From Rhodobiaceae bacterium (GTDB lineage: Bacteria; Pseudomonadota; Alphaproteobacteria; Parvibaculales; Parvibaculaceae), in assembly GCA_003330885.1 (NCBI GenBank), contig CP030277.1, positions 2,170,001 to 2,234,000 on the forward strand: a stretch of DNA of 64,000 nucleotides. Reading direction: 5' to 3'. Shown piece by piece: positions 18,818 through 28,149 of this stretch (positions are counted from its first letter, which is position 1; every line of letters begins with the position of its first letter). The translations under genes were made by a program, and so were the position numbers. Under the pieces are notes generated by a model. The model ran no database searches. It was not told the DNA's origin and saw only the letters and a list, made by a program, of their open reading frames with translations.

Positions 18818-20200
18818 TCAGAGAACATTAAGTCCGACCCTTGCATCTAGCGTTATCTGCCGACGAAGAAGCTCGTGCCTATCGGGAAAACGACCAAAAG
18901 CCTTAAAGAAGGCGACCCGAAAATCATTTTGTTGTTGGTAGATCAGGGCATATTTTCCCCCTGCTCTCCTGCCGATATTGGGCTGGTCATCGGGAATTTT
19001 TTCAGGATTGGAATGCCGTCCGCATGCCAAGGCCGCTTTCAACAACACGGGGTGAACATGGCCGGTCTTGCCTGTTTCAAGAAACCCAAGATAGTGCTTG
19101 TGAGAAATCATTACGGGCCCTCCCGTAATGAGCGAGCCTCCATGTTCAGAGACGTAGACAAAACGGGCGCCACCTGATGGGGTTTTCCCAAACGGCAAAC
19201 GCAAAACAGCTTCAGCCGGCCGCGACGATCGAAAGAGATACGCCGCCTCCCTCGTTTTCGCCGTCTTAGAGGACGAATAGTCCAGCTTCTTTAGGAACGC
19301 ATCTAGAGTATCCAGACCTTTCTCCAGAAGATGGGTGTGCCAATAGATCATATGAGCGTCAACCGCTTGCCGCGGGCCGACGCCTAAATCAAACACGGTC
19401 CCTTTGGGACGAGCGCCCGCAAGCTTTGCGATATCAAAACGGGTGGTCAGAACCGAAATGCCCTCTCCATTTAGCAGGGCGGAAAAGAGACCGCCAATAC
19501 CGGGGATAAGGGTAATTCCACCACCCTCCGCTGGCGGTGACCAGGCCAACACTTCGCCAATTGGCTCACCTGTGCCGTCCCGTCGCCGTTTAAGGTAGAT
19601 AGCAACCAGCCCGCCGAGAGAATGTCCGGTGACATCGGTTTGACCCGCGATCTTCTCCGGAGAGATCCGTGCCCCTGGTTTGGACAAGCGCGCAGCTTCT
19701 TCGTCACAAAATTTTTCCCAGAAGATCTCCAGCTTATCAATTTGAGACTTAAGTTGACCCCGTGGGGTCATTGAAGGGGAAAAGAAATTATCAATATTGG
19801 CTTCAATATCCCGGCCCGCTTCTCCCTCATTGCCGCCGGAAATAGCAGTGCCATCAACACAAAGCACATATCGCTTGCTACGTTTGTCGCGCACGATACA
19901 CATGTCCGCGCCTGTTGCATTTCCATGATCTGTACTGGACGCAGACTTTTTGGACATGCTCCGGCTCGCATCCAGAACATCGCCATAGCGTGCGGCCAGA
20001 GCACGGGCCGCCGCGTTTCCATAGGCATTCGTCCGCTTAAGCGCTGCAGGAACGCATGTCACCAGTTCTTCTTTGATCCAATCGACAGCAACCCGAGACC
20101 GGCCTTTAACGAATGGTCCCTTTTGCAAACAGCGATTGTAAACAACTTCCGTCAGCAGAGCTTTGTGCCATGTATCAACAAAATTAAGTGCCTTCGCCAT
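18818..20200 (-). CDS. class-3-lipase-like alpha/beta hydrolase, large unknown C-terminal part
   Basis: A 460-residue protein with a lipase nucleophile elbow TGHSLGG (Ser194) inside a Mbeg1/lipase-3-like domain (about 95-290) and a C-terminal region of about 170 residues that I do not recognise. No signal peptide or membrane helix. Could be a cytoplasmic lipase/esterase or a secreted effector delivered by a non-Sec route; nothing nearby supports a secretion system. GGAGG precedes ATG 20200. The 245 bases between it and the next gene hold no visible element. Confidence 0.6.
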   Translation of the reverse strand: MAKALNFVDTWHKALLTEVVYNRCLQKGPFVKGRSRVAVDWIKEELVTCVPAALKRTNAYGNAAARALAARYGDVLDASRSMSKKSASSTDHGNATGADMCIVRDKRSKRYVLCVDGTAISGGNEGEAGRDIEANIDNFFSPSMTPRGQLKSQIDKLEIFWEKFCDEEAARLSKPGARISPEKIAGQTDVTGHSLGGLVAIYLKRRRDGTGEPIGEVLAWSPPAEGGGITLIPGIGGLFSALLNGEGISVLTTRFDIAKLAGARPKGTVFDLGVGPRQAVDAHMIYWHTHLLEKGLDTLDAFLKKLDYSSSKTAKTREAAYLFRSSRPAEAVLRLPFGKTPSGGARFVYVSEHGGSLITGGPVMISHKHYLGFLETGKTGHVHPVLLKAALACGRHSNPEKIPDDQPNIGRRAGGKYALIYQQQNDFRVAFFKAFGRFPDRHELLRRQITLDARVGLNVL

Positions 20201-20445
20201 CTGATCCTCCCCAAGTCTCCAAAACTTTAGATAAAATCATGGTTTTTTCAATCTTTTCATCTGGGGTTCGACATCTGATTCGCACCTCACAGGCCAATTT
20301 TGCTTTGGTGTCCGGGCCGTTTGCCCCCGCCACTCGCCAAACCGTCCGAAGGCGGGCATGATTCCCCGCAAGGTCGGCCAAAATGGGGTCAACGAAAATA
20401 TGACCAGACGCTAACCCGGCCAAACCAAATGAGAGAGGGAAACCA

Positions 20446-20838
20446 ATGTCTGTAGAACTATCCATGTTGATGTGGAGTGGTGTGCTTTTACTGGTGCTTA
20501 TCGTGATGTCCGCCAATGCGGGCATCATGGCCATGGGGCTGCCATGGGGCTTTAGCAATCGCGACGAAACCGCAGCGCTCGACGGCTGGGGCGCGCGGGC
20601 CAAACGCTGCTATATGAACCACCTTGAAAACACGGTCATCTTTGCTGCCATTCTCCTACCCGTGAGCCTATCCGGGATCAGCAATGACATGACGGTGTTG
20701 GGCGCACAGATATTCCTCGCAGGTCGTGTAGCGCACGCCATCATCTATGTGGCAGGCATAACACTGCTGGGGCTTCGCACACTGGCCTACTTTGCAGGCG
20801 TCATCGGGACTGTCATGATCCTGATCCAGGCAATCTAA
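20446..20838 (+). CDS. MAPEG family membrane protein (first of pair)
   Basis: A 130-residue protein with four predicted membrane helices and the MAPEG pattern: an AxxNxxE-like loop (RCYMNHLENTVIFA) followed by RVAHAIIY. The family includes microsomal glutathione transferases and eicosanoid-type enzymes; bacterial members are mostly uncharacterised. AGAGAGGGAAA precedes the ATG. Followed by a second MAPEG gene. Confidence 0.82.
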   Translation: MSVELSMLMWSGVLLLVLIVMSANAGIMAMGLPWGFSNRDETAALDGWGARAKRCYMNHLENTVIFAAILLPVSLSGISNDMTVLGAQIFLAGRVAHAIIYVAGITLLGLRTLAYFAGVIGTVMILIQAI

Positions 20839-20902
20839 ACTCGGAGGGCGGCGGCTTTTCCTGGCTTCTGACGCCGCCTTACCGCATCTCGAGGCACCAC
20901 GC

Positions 20903-21292
20903 ATGACCCTTGAACTCTGGATGCTCTTTTGGTCCTGCGTGCTTGGCATTGCGCACCTGAGCGCGTCGAGCTTCGCCTATAAAGGCCAGGAGGGAAACAA
21001 ATACACCGTTGGGCCGCGTGACGAGTTCCGCCCAGCCACCGGCCTCGCTGGACGCTTTGTGCGCGCGCAGCAGAACTTCAACGAAACCTTCGCAATATTT
21101 GCAGCTCTCATCCTCATGGTGCATGTGCTGAATGAAAACGGCTGGTGGAGTGCCTGGGGCGCTCAGGTCTATTTCTGGGCGCGGGTTGGCTACCTGCCCG
21201 CCTATGCCATGGGGCTACCTTGGGTGCGCACACTCATCTGGCAGATTTCCATGGTGGGGCTTTTAGGGGTTGGGGCAGACTTGTTCTTGTAA
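20903..21292 (+). CDS. MAPEG family membrane protein (second of pair)
   Basis: A 129-residue, four-helix protein related to its upstream neighbour; the loop reads RAQQNFNETFAIFA and the later signature WARVGYLPAYAMG. Tandem divergent MAPEG copies suggest either a hetero-oligomer (the family forms trimers) or separate substrates. 64 bases separate the two genes, so likely one transcript. Confidence 0.82.
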   Translation: MTLELWMLFWSCVLGIAHLSASSFAYKGQEGNKYTVGPRDEFRPATGLAGRFVRAQQNFNETFAIFAALILMVHVLNENGWWSAWGAQVYFWARVGYLPAYAMGLPWVRTLIWQISMVGLLGVGADLFL

Positions 21293-21387
21293 GCCTCACG
21301 TACAAGTTGTCCCCAAAAGAGTCGACCAAAGAAAAACAATAAGTATATTATAAACCAGAAAATTCAAAATTGGGGGCGCGAGAGCAA

Positions 21388-21597
21388 ATGGCAAACACAG
21401 TCAAAATCAAATCTTTCGATGTTGGAATGGAAGTGAAGAACAAAGGGGTCGAGTTCGAAATCAAAATCGACGACACCCATGTTGGTGACCTAATAGTCTC
21501 AAAAACTGGTCTAAACTGGTGCAAAGGCAGAACCAAACCAACCAACGGACGAAAAATTAACTGGAAGAAGCTTATCGAGTTGATCGAAGAGAGCTAG
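21388..21597 (+). CDS. small conserved-looking hypothetical protein
   Basis: A 69-residue lysine-rich protein with alternating strands (VKIKSFDVGMEVKNKGVEFEI) and a C-terminal GRKINWKKLIELIEE helix. I do not know a name or function. It is more AT-rich than its neighbours. An in-frame TTG lies six codons upstream, but ATG 21388 has GCGCGAGAG before it. The gene stands alone between a MAPEG pair and a convergent reductase gene. Confidence 0.55.
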   Translation: MANTVKIKSFDVGMEVKNKGVEFEIKIDDTHVGDLIVSKTGLNWCKGRTKPTNGRKINWKKLIELIEES

Positions 21598-21614
21598 CAA
21601 CAAGCGAGGCATTC

Positions 21615-22370
21615 TCAAAGCAGACCAGGAATGATTGCTTTCCGTGTTTGCGGATAGTCCGGAAATTTCTCTTTGTACCAGCGGTGATGGGTGAGCGCCC
21701 TGGGGATCATGTACCCGGCGGTAAAGAGCGCGAAGGCAAGTCCCGCTAGCGTCCAGCTCATGCATGCAAATCCAGCCCAGATCATCATCTCGCCCAGATA
21801 GTTGGGTGCCGTCACTTTCTCAAACAAAAACCCTCGGGGAATTTTATAACCCACACCACCATCATCTCTGAGATGAATAAGCATCGTGTCCGCGCGTAGG
21901 TTCACATAGAGCCCGGTGATCATCACACCAAGACCGATCCAGAAACGCGCATCATCAAACCAGGAAGCTGTTTGCAGGTGGTCGGCATGCCCCAGCGCCC
22001 ACCCATTTACAAAGCCGTTCATAGTGTTGAACAGGATCGCTAGCGGCACCGCGATGACAGGGAAAGGCTTGTCGCCGCTGTTCAACCGAAAGGGAAAGAT
22101 GAACCCTCGATGGACGTAGTGCACTTGCCACATGAGGACACAGACAATCGCTGGCCATGAATAGACAGGCGCAAACCAGACGTAAAACCCACAACAGGCT
22201 AGCGCAGCTGGAATTTCCATGGCGAGCCAACCGGTCCTGGCTTTAATCGCCCACCAACCAGGCGTGTAATGCCGCCCCAGCGGGTTAGGGAACACGAGCC
22301 CCTGGATCGCAACGCCAATCGCACTCACAAACATAAGTGCAAGCATCCAGTCATAAACCTGCTCCGGCAT
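21615..22370 (-). CDS. steroid 5-alpha-reductase-like membrane enzyme (PF02544 type)
   Basis: A 251-residue protein with about six membrane helices and the conserved C-terminal block of 3-oxo-5-alpha-steroid 4-dehydrogenases: GYKIPRGFLFEKVTAPNYLGE, then RALTHHRWYKEKFPDYP near the end. Enzymes of this type use NADPH to reduce a delta-4 double bond of steroids or related polyprenyl substrates. The natural substrate in this bacterium is unknown. Start ATG 22370 has GGGAGGGGG just before it; an upstream TTG is less likely. Confidence 0.82.
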   Translation of the reverse strand: MPEQVYDWMLALMFVSAIGVAIQGLVFPNPLGRHYTPGWWAIKARTGWLAMEIPAALACCGFYVWFAPVYSWPAIVCVLMWQVHYVHRGFIFPFRLNSGDKPFPVIAVPLAILFNTMNGFVNGWALGHADHLQTASWFDDARFWIGLGVMITGLYVNLRADTMLIHLRDDGGVGYKIPRGFLFEKVTAPNYLGEMMIWAGFACMSWTLAGLAFALFTAGYMIPRALTHHRWYKEKFPDYPQTRKAIIPGLL

Positions 22371-22507
22371 TAGCCCCCTCCCCACCAACAGGGCTGATCA
22401 TACACAGTTTGCGGGAAACACAATCAGCATGAGACACATGTCCATCCTCACGATCTCGTTAATTCAGGTGAGTTGAAGCTCGGACGACAATGCCCCAGCT
22501 TTGATAC

Positions 22508-22969
22508 ATGACTAAGATGATCACACTGGGGCTATCGTCGATCTTTGCAGGATTCATACTCCTGGCGATCAATCAACTTGCTTATGCGAGCGGAGAGCCA
22601 CTCGCGCTTAAAGGTTATGACACCGTTTCCTATTTTGAGGTCGGACGCGCAGAACAAGGAGATGAGAACATCAGCCACGTCTGGAATGGAAAACGCTGGC
22701 ACTTCACCAGCGAGCGACACCGGGAACTTTTCGTCGCCAACCCTGAAGGCTACGCGCCTGCCTATGACGGGTTATGTGCGTGGGCGGTGAGCAAAGGCTA
22801 TCTGCAATCTGCCATTCCAACTGCGTGGACGGTCGAGAATGGACGCCTTTTCCTAAACTACTCGCAAGGCATAAAGGGTCAGTGGGAAACAAGGAAGCGC
22901 GCCAATATTCGCGCAGGCGACAGACGCTGGCCAAACCTCAAAGAAGCTGCAGCACGGTTCGGGCTTTAG
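22508..22969 (+). CDS. exported YHS-domain protein
   Basis: A 153-residue protein with an N-terminal signal peptide (about residues 1-27, cleavage near AYASG) and a YHS-like domain: LALKGYDTVSYFEVGRA, FTSERHRELFVANPEGYAPAYDGLCAWAVSKGY. Such periplasmic YHS proteins are common in proteobacteria and may bind metal; the role is not established. Starts with ATG 22508, preceded by a weak ribosome site. Confidence 0.82.
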   Translation: MTKMITLGLSSIFAGFILLAINQLAYASGEPLALKGYDTVSYFEVGRAEQGDENISHVWNGKRWHFTSERHRELFVANPEGYAPAYDGLCAWAVSKGYLQSAIPTAWTVENGRLFLNYSQGIKGQWETRKRANIRAGDRRWPNLKEAAARFGL

Positions 22970-22983
22970 ATCACACAGAAAAA

Positions 22984-23012
22984 AGCCCAGCCACCGAGAG
23001 GGTGACCGGGCT
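22984..23012 (-). terminator. intrinsic terminator of the Ala-rich lipoprotein gene
   Basis: On the minus strand AGCCCGGTCACC pairs with GGTGGCTGGGCT (two wobble pairs), loop CTCTC, followed by TTTTTTC. It lies 26 bases past the stop of the minus-strand gene. Confidence 0.85.
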
Positions 23013-23037
23013 GGTAGATATCGGTAAGAAGTAATCC

Positions 23038-23526
23038 TTACTGCTGCTCGGCAGCCTCTTCGACTGCGTCCGCTGCCACGGCAGCGCCATCTTCAGCAGC
23101 ACCCTCCGTTGCGCCAGTAGCCTCATCGAGCACCTCGCCGGCAGCGTTCGCCGCATCACCTGCAGCATCCACGGTTGCATCGACCGCATCGCCGGCAGCC
23201 TCAGCTGCATCTCCAGCAGCCTCAACCGTTGCATCAACAGCATCACCCGCCGCATCCATCGCATCGTCAGCGACACCCTCTACGGCATCAGCCGCGCCGC
23301 GAGCTGCCTCGCCCACTGCATCAGCAGCACTGCCAGCGGCTTCGCTTGCATCTTCGAGTATGGAAGAAGCTGGGCTTTCAGATTGCGCTTCGGCGGCTGC
23401 ATCTTCAGCAGCAGCTGGGTCTGGAGCACTCACCTCATCCTGCGCAGACTGATCATCACAGGCAGAGACAAACAAAGCCCCCGCGAATGTCAGCGAAAGC
23501 GCGAGCTTCATGGGTAGATTAGACAT
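23038..23526 (-). CDS. alanine-rich repeat lipoprotein
   Basis: A 162-residue protein with a lipoprotein signal peptide (lipobox VSAC, Cys near residue 19 counted from MSNLP start) followed by a mature part made almost wholly of Ala, Asp, Glu, Val and Gly. The repeat AGDAVDATVEAAGDAAEA and close variants recur about every 11 residues, the pattern of long amphipathic helices as in LEA or apolipoprotein-like proteins. A start at 23535 is possible, but its ribosome site abuts the codon; ATG 23526 is better spaced from AGGGGA. Role unknown; an envelope spacer or stress protein is a guess. Confidence 0.7.
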   Translation of the reverse strand: MSNLPMKLALSLTFAGALFVSACDDQSAQDEVSAPDPAAAEDAAAEAQSESPASSILEDASEAAGSAADAVGEAARGAADAVEGVADDAMDAAGDAVDATVEAAGDAAEAAGDAVDATVDAAGDAANAAGEVLDEATGATEGAAEDGAAVAADAVEEAAEQQ

Positions 23527-23633
23527 AAGACACATCCCCTAGTTCAAGATGTCCGTACTGACATCTTTTAAGTACCCCAAGGGACCAGACCACATAAAGG
23601 CGTCTGCGTTCAAGCAGTGATAATAATCAACCT

Positions 23634-24926
23634 CTAATCCGCGAACGGATCGTGCATCAGGATCGTATCGTCACGCTCTGGCGAAGTAGAGAGTAGCGCC
23701 ACAGGGCACTCGATCAGCTCTTCTACATAGCGCACATATTTGACCGCGGCCGCTGGCAGATCCGCCCAGCTGCGCGCACCAAAAGTGGTTTCGGTCCAGC
23801 CATCCATCTCTTCATAAATGGGTTTGATCCGCGCCTGCAGCGCAGGTGTGGCAGGCAGATAGTCGATGCGCTTGCCATCGAGCTCATAAGCCACGCAGAT
23901 TTTGATCTTTTCAAACCCGTCGAGCACATCAAGCTTCGTGAGTGCAATGCCTTGCATGCCATTTGTCTTGAGCGACTGGTTGACCAGCACCGCGTCAAAC
24001 CACCCACAGCGACGCTTACGACCTGTCACCACACCAAACTCGTGACCGCGCTCGCCAAGGCGCTGGCCGTCTTCGTCTTCAAGCTCAGTTGGGAATGGCC
24101 CTTCGCCGACACGGGTTGTGTAAGCCTTGGTAATGCCAAGCACATATTCCACCGCGGACGGTCCCATGCCAGAACCGGTCGCAGCCTGACCGGAAACCAC
24201 ATTGGACGAGGTCACAAACGGATAGGTGCCGTGGTCAATGTCGAGAAGCGTGCCTTGCGCCCCCTCAAAGAGAATGCGTTTTCCATCTTTCCGTGCCTGC
24301 GCCAGGTAGCGCCAGACGGTATCCATGTGCGGAAGAATTTTGGGCGCAACGTCCGTAAGCGCATCCAGAATAGGTTGCGCCTCCAGCTCATCCTTACCAA
24401 GACCACGGCGCAGCGCATTGTGGTGATGCAGCAGCTTCTCCACCTTGTCCGGCAGGGTCGAGGGGTCCGCCAGGTCCATCACGCGGATCGCGCGGCGTCC
24501 CACTTTGTCTTCATAGGCCGGGCCGATGCCCCGCTTGGTGGTGCCGATCTTCGTGCCTTTGTTGGACGTCTCGCGAATGACATCAAGCTCAGCATGGACA
24601 GAGAGAATGAGGCAGGCATTTTCTGCAATCTTCAAATTCTCCGGGGTCACCACCACGCCCTGCTCGCCGAGCTTGGCGATTTCCGCCACCAGCGCCCAGG
24701 GGTCAATCACCACCCCATTGCCCAGCACGGACATTTTGCCGCCACGCACGATGCCGGAAGGCAGCAGCGAGAGTTTGTAGGTCACCCCGTCAATGACGAG
24801 TGTATGACCCGCATTGTGGCCTCCCTGAAAACGCACGACCACATCCGCGCGCTCTGAGAGCCAATCCACAATCTTGCCCTTGCCTTCGTCGCCCCATTGG
24901 GAGCCGACGACCGCTACATTCGCCAT
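23634..24926 (-). CDS. purA: adenylosuccinate synthase PurA
   Basis: Joins IMP and aspartate using GTP, first committed step to AMP. The 430-residue protein opens with [12 protein letters not shown] and [11 protein letters not shown], and carries the [13 protein letters not shown] and [12 protein letters not shown] motifs. The frame extends eight codons upstream, but ATG 24926 starts the standard [11 protein letters not shown]-terminus. Cytoplasmic, stand-alone gene downstream of serC-serA. Confidence 0.97.
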   Translation of the reverse strand: MANVAVVGSQWGDEGKGKIVDWLSERADVVVRFQGGHNAGHTLVIDGVTYKLSLLPSGIVRGGKMSVLGNGVVIDPWALVAEIAKLGEQGVVVTPENLKIAENACLILSVHAELDVIRETSNKGTKIGTTKRGIGPAYEDKVGRRAIRVMDLADPSTLPDKVEKLLHHHNALRRGLGKDELEAQPILDALTDVAPKILPHMDTVWRYLAQARKDGKRILFEGAQGTLLDIDHGTYPFVTSSNVVSGQAATGSGMGPSAVEYVLGITKAYTTRVGEGPFPTELEDEDGQRLGERGHEFGVVTGRKRRCGWFDAVLVNQSLKTNGMQGIALTKLDVLDGFEKIKICVAYELDGKRIDYLPATPALQARIKPIYEEMDGWTETTFGARSWADLPAAAVKYVRYVEELIECPVALLSTSPERDDTILMHDPFAD

Positions 24927-24981
24927 GAGAATCACCGATTTTTGGCCCAAAACTGCGAAGTTTCATGGACCTAGACACAAA

Positions 24982-25016
24982 GAAAGCCCCCGCGCCATTT
25001 CCGGCTGGGGACTTTC
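24982..25016 (-). terminator. likely serA terminator
   Basis: On the minus strand GAAAGTCCCC and GGGGGCTTTC frame a stem with a loop of about 15 bases, followed by TTTGTG; it starts 50 bases past the serA stop and ahead of purA. Confidence 0.6.
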
Positions 25017-25066
25017 ATAGCTTTTACCGACTCTGGCCCAGAAAGGCCAGAGGGAAGTGAAAAGGC

Positions 25067-26647
25067 TTAGAACGTCAGTGCTTTTGCCTGCTTCACATGG
25101 GGAATCGCTTCCACAGCCTTCAGGCAGTCTTCTGACAGATCCTGGTCGAGATCGATAAGAGCAATGGCGTCGCCACCCTGCTCATCGCGACCGAGACGGA
25201 AATTGGCGATATTGGCGCCGGAATTCCCAAGCACCGTGCCGAGCGCCCCGATAAAGCCAGGCTTGTCTTCATTGGTGACATAGAGCATGTGTGGGGAAAG
25301 CTCAGCTTCCATATTGATGCCCTTCACCTGGATAAGACGTGGCTTGCCATCTGAGAAGATGGTGCCCGCAACTGAGCGTTCCTGACGTTCCGTCTTCACA
25401 GTGAGACGGATATAGGTCTCAAAAGCACCGCGGGGCTCTTCCCGTTTCACTTCCGTGAGCTCAATGTCGCGCTGCTTCGCGATGACCGGAGCAGAGACCA
25501 TATTCACGTCAGACAGAAGCGGCTTCAGAAGTCCGCAAAGGGCGGCGTTCGTGAGCGCCTTTGTATTGAGCTCAGAAACTTCGCCTTCATATTCGATGAT
25601 GACTTCTTCAATGCCTGTTTCGGTGAGCTGTCCGGCAAAGGAGCCAAGCTGGTCGGCAAGCGTCACATAAGGCGCAAGCTTTGGCGCTTCTTCTGCTGTG
25701 ATGGACGGTACGTTGATGGAGTTCGTCACGGCACCCGTCAGCAAATAATCCGCCATCTGGTCAGCAACCTGAAGGGCCACATTTTCCTGTGCTTCAGACG
25801 TAGAGGCACCGAGATGCGGTGTGCAGATGACGTTTGCCATGCCAAAGAGCGCATTCTCTTTTGCTGGCTCTTCTTCAAACACGTCCAACGCAGCGCCTGC
25901 TACCTTGCCGCTTTCAAGAGCTGCTTTCAGGTCCGCTTCAACGATGAGACCGCCACGCGCGCAATTGATGATGCGCACGCCATCTTTCATTTTCGCAAAT
26001 GCACTAGCGTCGAGAATATTGCGTGTTTTGTCAGTGAGTGGCGTGTGCAGCGTGATGAAGTCTGCCCGCTTCAGCAAATCATCAAGCTCAACCTTCTCAA
26101 CACCAATATCCGCAGCCCGTTCAGGCGTGAGGAACGGGTCGAACGCAATGACCTTCATGCGCAAACCCAGCGCCCGGTCCGCAGCAATCGATCCAATGTT
26201 GCCGCAGCCAATCACGCCAAGCGTTTTTGCTGTGAGTTCCACACCCATAAACTTTGACTTTTCCCACTTGCCTTCATGCGTTGACGCATTGGCTTCTGGA
26301 ATTTGGCGGGCAAGCGCTGCCATCATGGAAATGGCATGCTCTGCGGTGGTGATGGAATTGCCGAAAGGCGTGTTCATGACGATCACACCTGCAGCTGTTG
26401 CCGCGGGCAGATCAACATTGTCGACACCAATACCAGCGCGACCCACCACTTTCAGGTTCTTTGCCGCTTCGAGTACAGGTGGTGTCAGCTTGGTTGCGGA
26501 GCGAATAGCCACACCATCATAGTCGCCAATAATCTTGATCAGTTCATCACGGTCGAGACCGGTAATCACATCCACCTCAACGCCACGATCTTTAAAGATC
26601 TGCGCAGCAGCGGGGCTCATCTTGTCTGAAATAAGGACCTTCGGCAT
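25067..26647 (-). CDS. serA: D-3-phosphoglycerate dehydrogenase SerA
   Basis: First enzyme of serine synthesis, oxidising 3-phosphoglycerate with NAD. 526 residues: substrate/NAD domains with GRAGIGVDNVD, LGVIGCGNIGSIAADRA (Rossmann loop) and the catalytic RGG, E and H motifs (CARGGLIVE, CTPHLGAS), then the ASB domain (about 315-445) and a C-terminal ACT domain (about 455-525) that senses serine or related ligands. This is the long type-1 form. ATG 26647 has AGGAGACA upstream; the longer frame is rejected. Follows serC by 100 bases. Confidence 0.97.
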   Translation of the reverse strand: MPKVLISDKMSPAAAQIFKDRGVEVDVITGLDRDELIKIIGDYDGVAIRSATKLTPPVLEAAKNLKVVGRAGIGVDNVDLPAATAAGVIVMNTPFGNSITTAEHAISMMAALARQIPEANASTHEGKWEKSKFMGVELTAKTLGVIGCGNIGSIAADRALGLRMKVIAFDPFLTPERAADIGVEKVELDDLLKRADFITLHTPLTDKTRNILDASAFAKMKDGVRIINCARGGLIVEADLKAALESGKVAGAALDVFEEEPAKENALFGMANVICTPHLGASTSEAQENVALQVADQMADYLLTGAVTNSINVPSITAEEAPKLAPYVTLADQLGSFAGQLTETGIEEVIIEYEGEVSELNTKALTNAALCGLLKPLLSDVNMVSAPVIAKQRDIELTEVKREEPRGAFETYIRLTVKTERQERSVAGTIFSDGKPRLIQVKGINMEAELSPHMLYVTNEDKPGFIGALGTVLGNSGANIANFRLGRDEQGGDAIALIDLDQDLSEDCLKAVEAIPHVKQAKALTF

Positions 26648-26747
26648 CAGATTGTCTCCTGAATGCGAAATAGAAAATAAATTGGGAAAGGTGAATGGGG
26701 GGAGCAGCGCCGCCGCTCCCCGAAAATCAGGTTCAGCCCAGCCAGGT

Positions 26748-27920
26748 TCAAGCAGGAACAAGTTCCGCGCAGGCTTCGGCAAAGGCCCAATCGAGCCAGG
26801 GCGTCAGCGCCTGCATGTCGGAGACGTCGATCGTCGCCCCTGCCCAGATGCGAAGACCAGCTGGTGCATCACGGTAAGCGCCAATGTCATACGCGACACC
26901 TTCGCCGTCCAGGATCGAGCCAATCTTCTTGGCAATCGCTGCCTGCACGTCGTCCGGCAAGGCGGTGACTTTAGGGTCCACGACCTTGAGACAGACTGAC
27001 GTGCAAGAGCGTGTCGCAACATCTGTGTTCAAAAAGTCGACCCATTCGGTCTGGGAGGCCCAGTCCGCAAGGACAGCAAGGTTTGCTTCCGCCCGGCCAA
27101 TGAGGCTGTTCAAGCCACCAATCGATTCGGCCCATTTCAGCGTGTCGAGATAGTCCTCGACGCAGAGCATGGACGGCGTGTTGATGGTTTCGCCTTTGAA
27201 GATGCCTTCAATCAGCTTCCCGCCTTTGGTGAGACGGAAAATCTTTGGCAGCGGCCATGCTGGCGTGTAGCTCTCAAGCCGCGCAACAGCCCGCGGGCTG
27301 AGAATGATGATCCCATGGGCTGCTTCACCGCCCATCACCTTCTGCCAGGAGAAGGTGGTGACATCGAGCTTGGTCCAGGGAAGGTCCATCGCGAACGCCG
27401 CAGAGGTTGCATCACAAATTGTAAGGCCCGTGCGATCCGCATCAATCCAGTCGCCGTTCGGAACCCGAACACCGGACGTTGTGCCGTTCCAGGTGAACAC
27501 CACATCGCGGGTGAAATCGACGGCACCGAGATCCGGCAATTCGCCGTAGCCCGCTTCAAGCTTGCGCACGTCTTCCAGCTTCAGCTGCTTGGCAACATCG
27601 GTGACCCAGCCAGAGCCAAAGCTCTCCCAGGCCATCATATCGACGCCCCGTTCGCCCAGAAGCGACCACATGGCCATTTCCATAGCGCCCGTGTCAGATG
27701 CGGCCACAATGCCGATCTTGTAGTCGTCAGGCACGCCGAGCACGGAGCGAGTGAGATCAATCGCTTGCGCCAACTTCGCCTTACCCGGCTTAGAGCGATG
27801 GCTCCGGCCAAGACAGGCATTTTCAAGATTTTGGAGGGTCCAACCTGGCCGCTTAGCGCATGGCCCGGATGAAAAATTGGGATTAGCCGGACGCATTGCC
27901 GGCGCAGCAGTCTTTGTCAT
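26748..27920 (-). CDS. serC: phosphoserine aminotransferase SerC (Methanosarcina/alpha type)
   Basis: PLP enzyme that transaminates 3-phosphohydroxypyruvate to phosphoserine. The 390-residue sequence is of the distinct class found in alphaproteobacteria and Methanosarcina: [15 protein letters not shown] at the start and the PLP lysine K194 in [15 protein letters not shown]. Operon with serA. Its leader holds a structured element resembling the serC RNA motif. Confidence 0.96.
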   Translation of the reverse strand: MTKTAAPAMRPANPNFSSGPCAKRPGWTLQNLENACLGRSHRSKPGKAKLAQAIDLTRSVLGVPDDYKIGIVAASDTGAMEMAMWSLLGERGVDMMAWESFGSGWVTDVAKQLKLEDVRKLEAGYGELPDLGAVDFTRDVVFTWNGTTSGVRVPNGDWIDADRTGLTICDATSAAFAMDLPWTKLDVTTFSWQKVMGGEAAHGIIILSPRAVARLESYTPAWPLPKIFRLTKGGKLIEGIFKGETINTPSMLCVEDYLDTLKWAESIGGLNSLIGRAEANLAVLADWASQTEWVDFLNTDVATRSCTSVCLKVVDPKVTALPDDVQAAIAKKIGSILDGEGVAYDIGAYRDAPAGLRIWAGATIDVSDMQALTPWLDWAFAEACAELVPA

Positions 27921-27976
27921 TATCTGTATCTATCCTCACAGATAGTCGCCTCTCGGTGGGGAGAGGTGGCCCACCG
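27921..27976 (-). promoter_or_regulatory. serC-motif-like structured leader
   Basis: On the minus strand, next to the serC start codon, TATCTGT and ACAGATA (27938-27944 with 27921-27927) form a hairpin whose loop carries the ribosome site GAGGA. Upstream, two hairpins compete: CCTCTC/GAGAGG (27949-27954 with 27961-27966) and CGGTGGG/CCCACCG (27954-27960 with 27970-27976). The Rfam serC motif is known at this position in alphaproteobacteria; identity with it is inferred from place and shape. Confidence 0.6.
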
Positions 27977-28149
27977 CCGATATAGGCGTGTGCGTTCCCC
28001 CTGTCAAATGCCTTTGCGCCGCAGCTGAGAAATTCACGGTAACTCCCTTAAAATTTTAAGAAAAACAAGGGCTTAACAAGTTGAAAAGATATTGAACTCA
28101 CTATTGCGAGATACAAAGTTCTATGACCTTTAGGTCAAGGGAGTATGCG

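Noticed and set aside
23952-24857. Open frame of 301 codons on the plus strand
   Set aside because: Antisense to purA; no ribosome site or recognisable domain.
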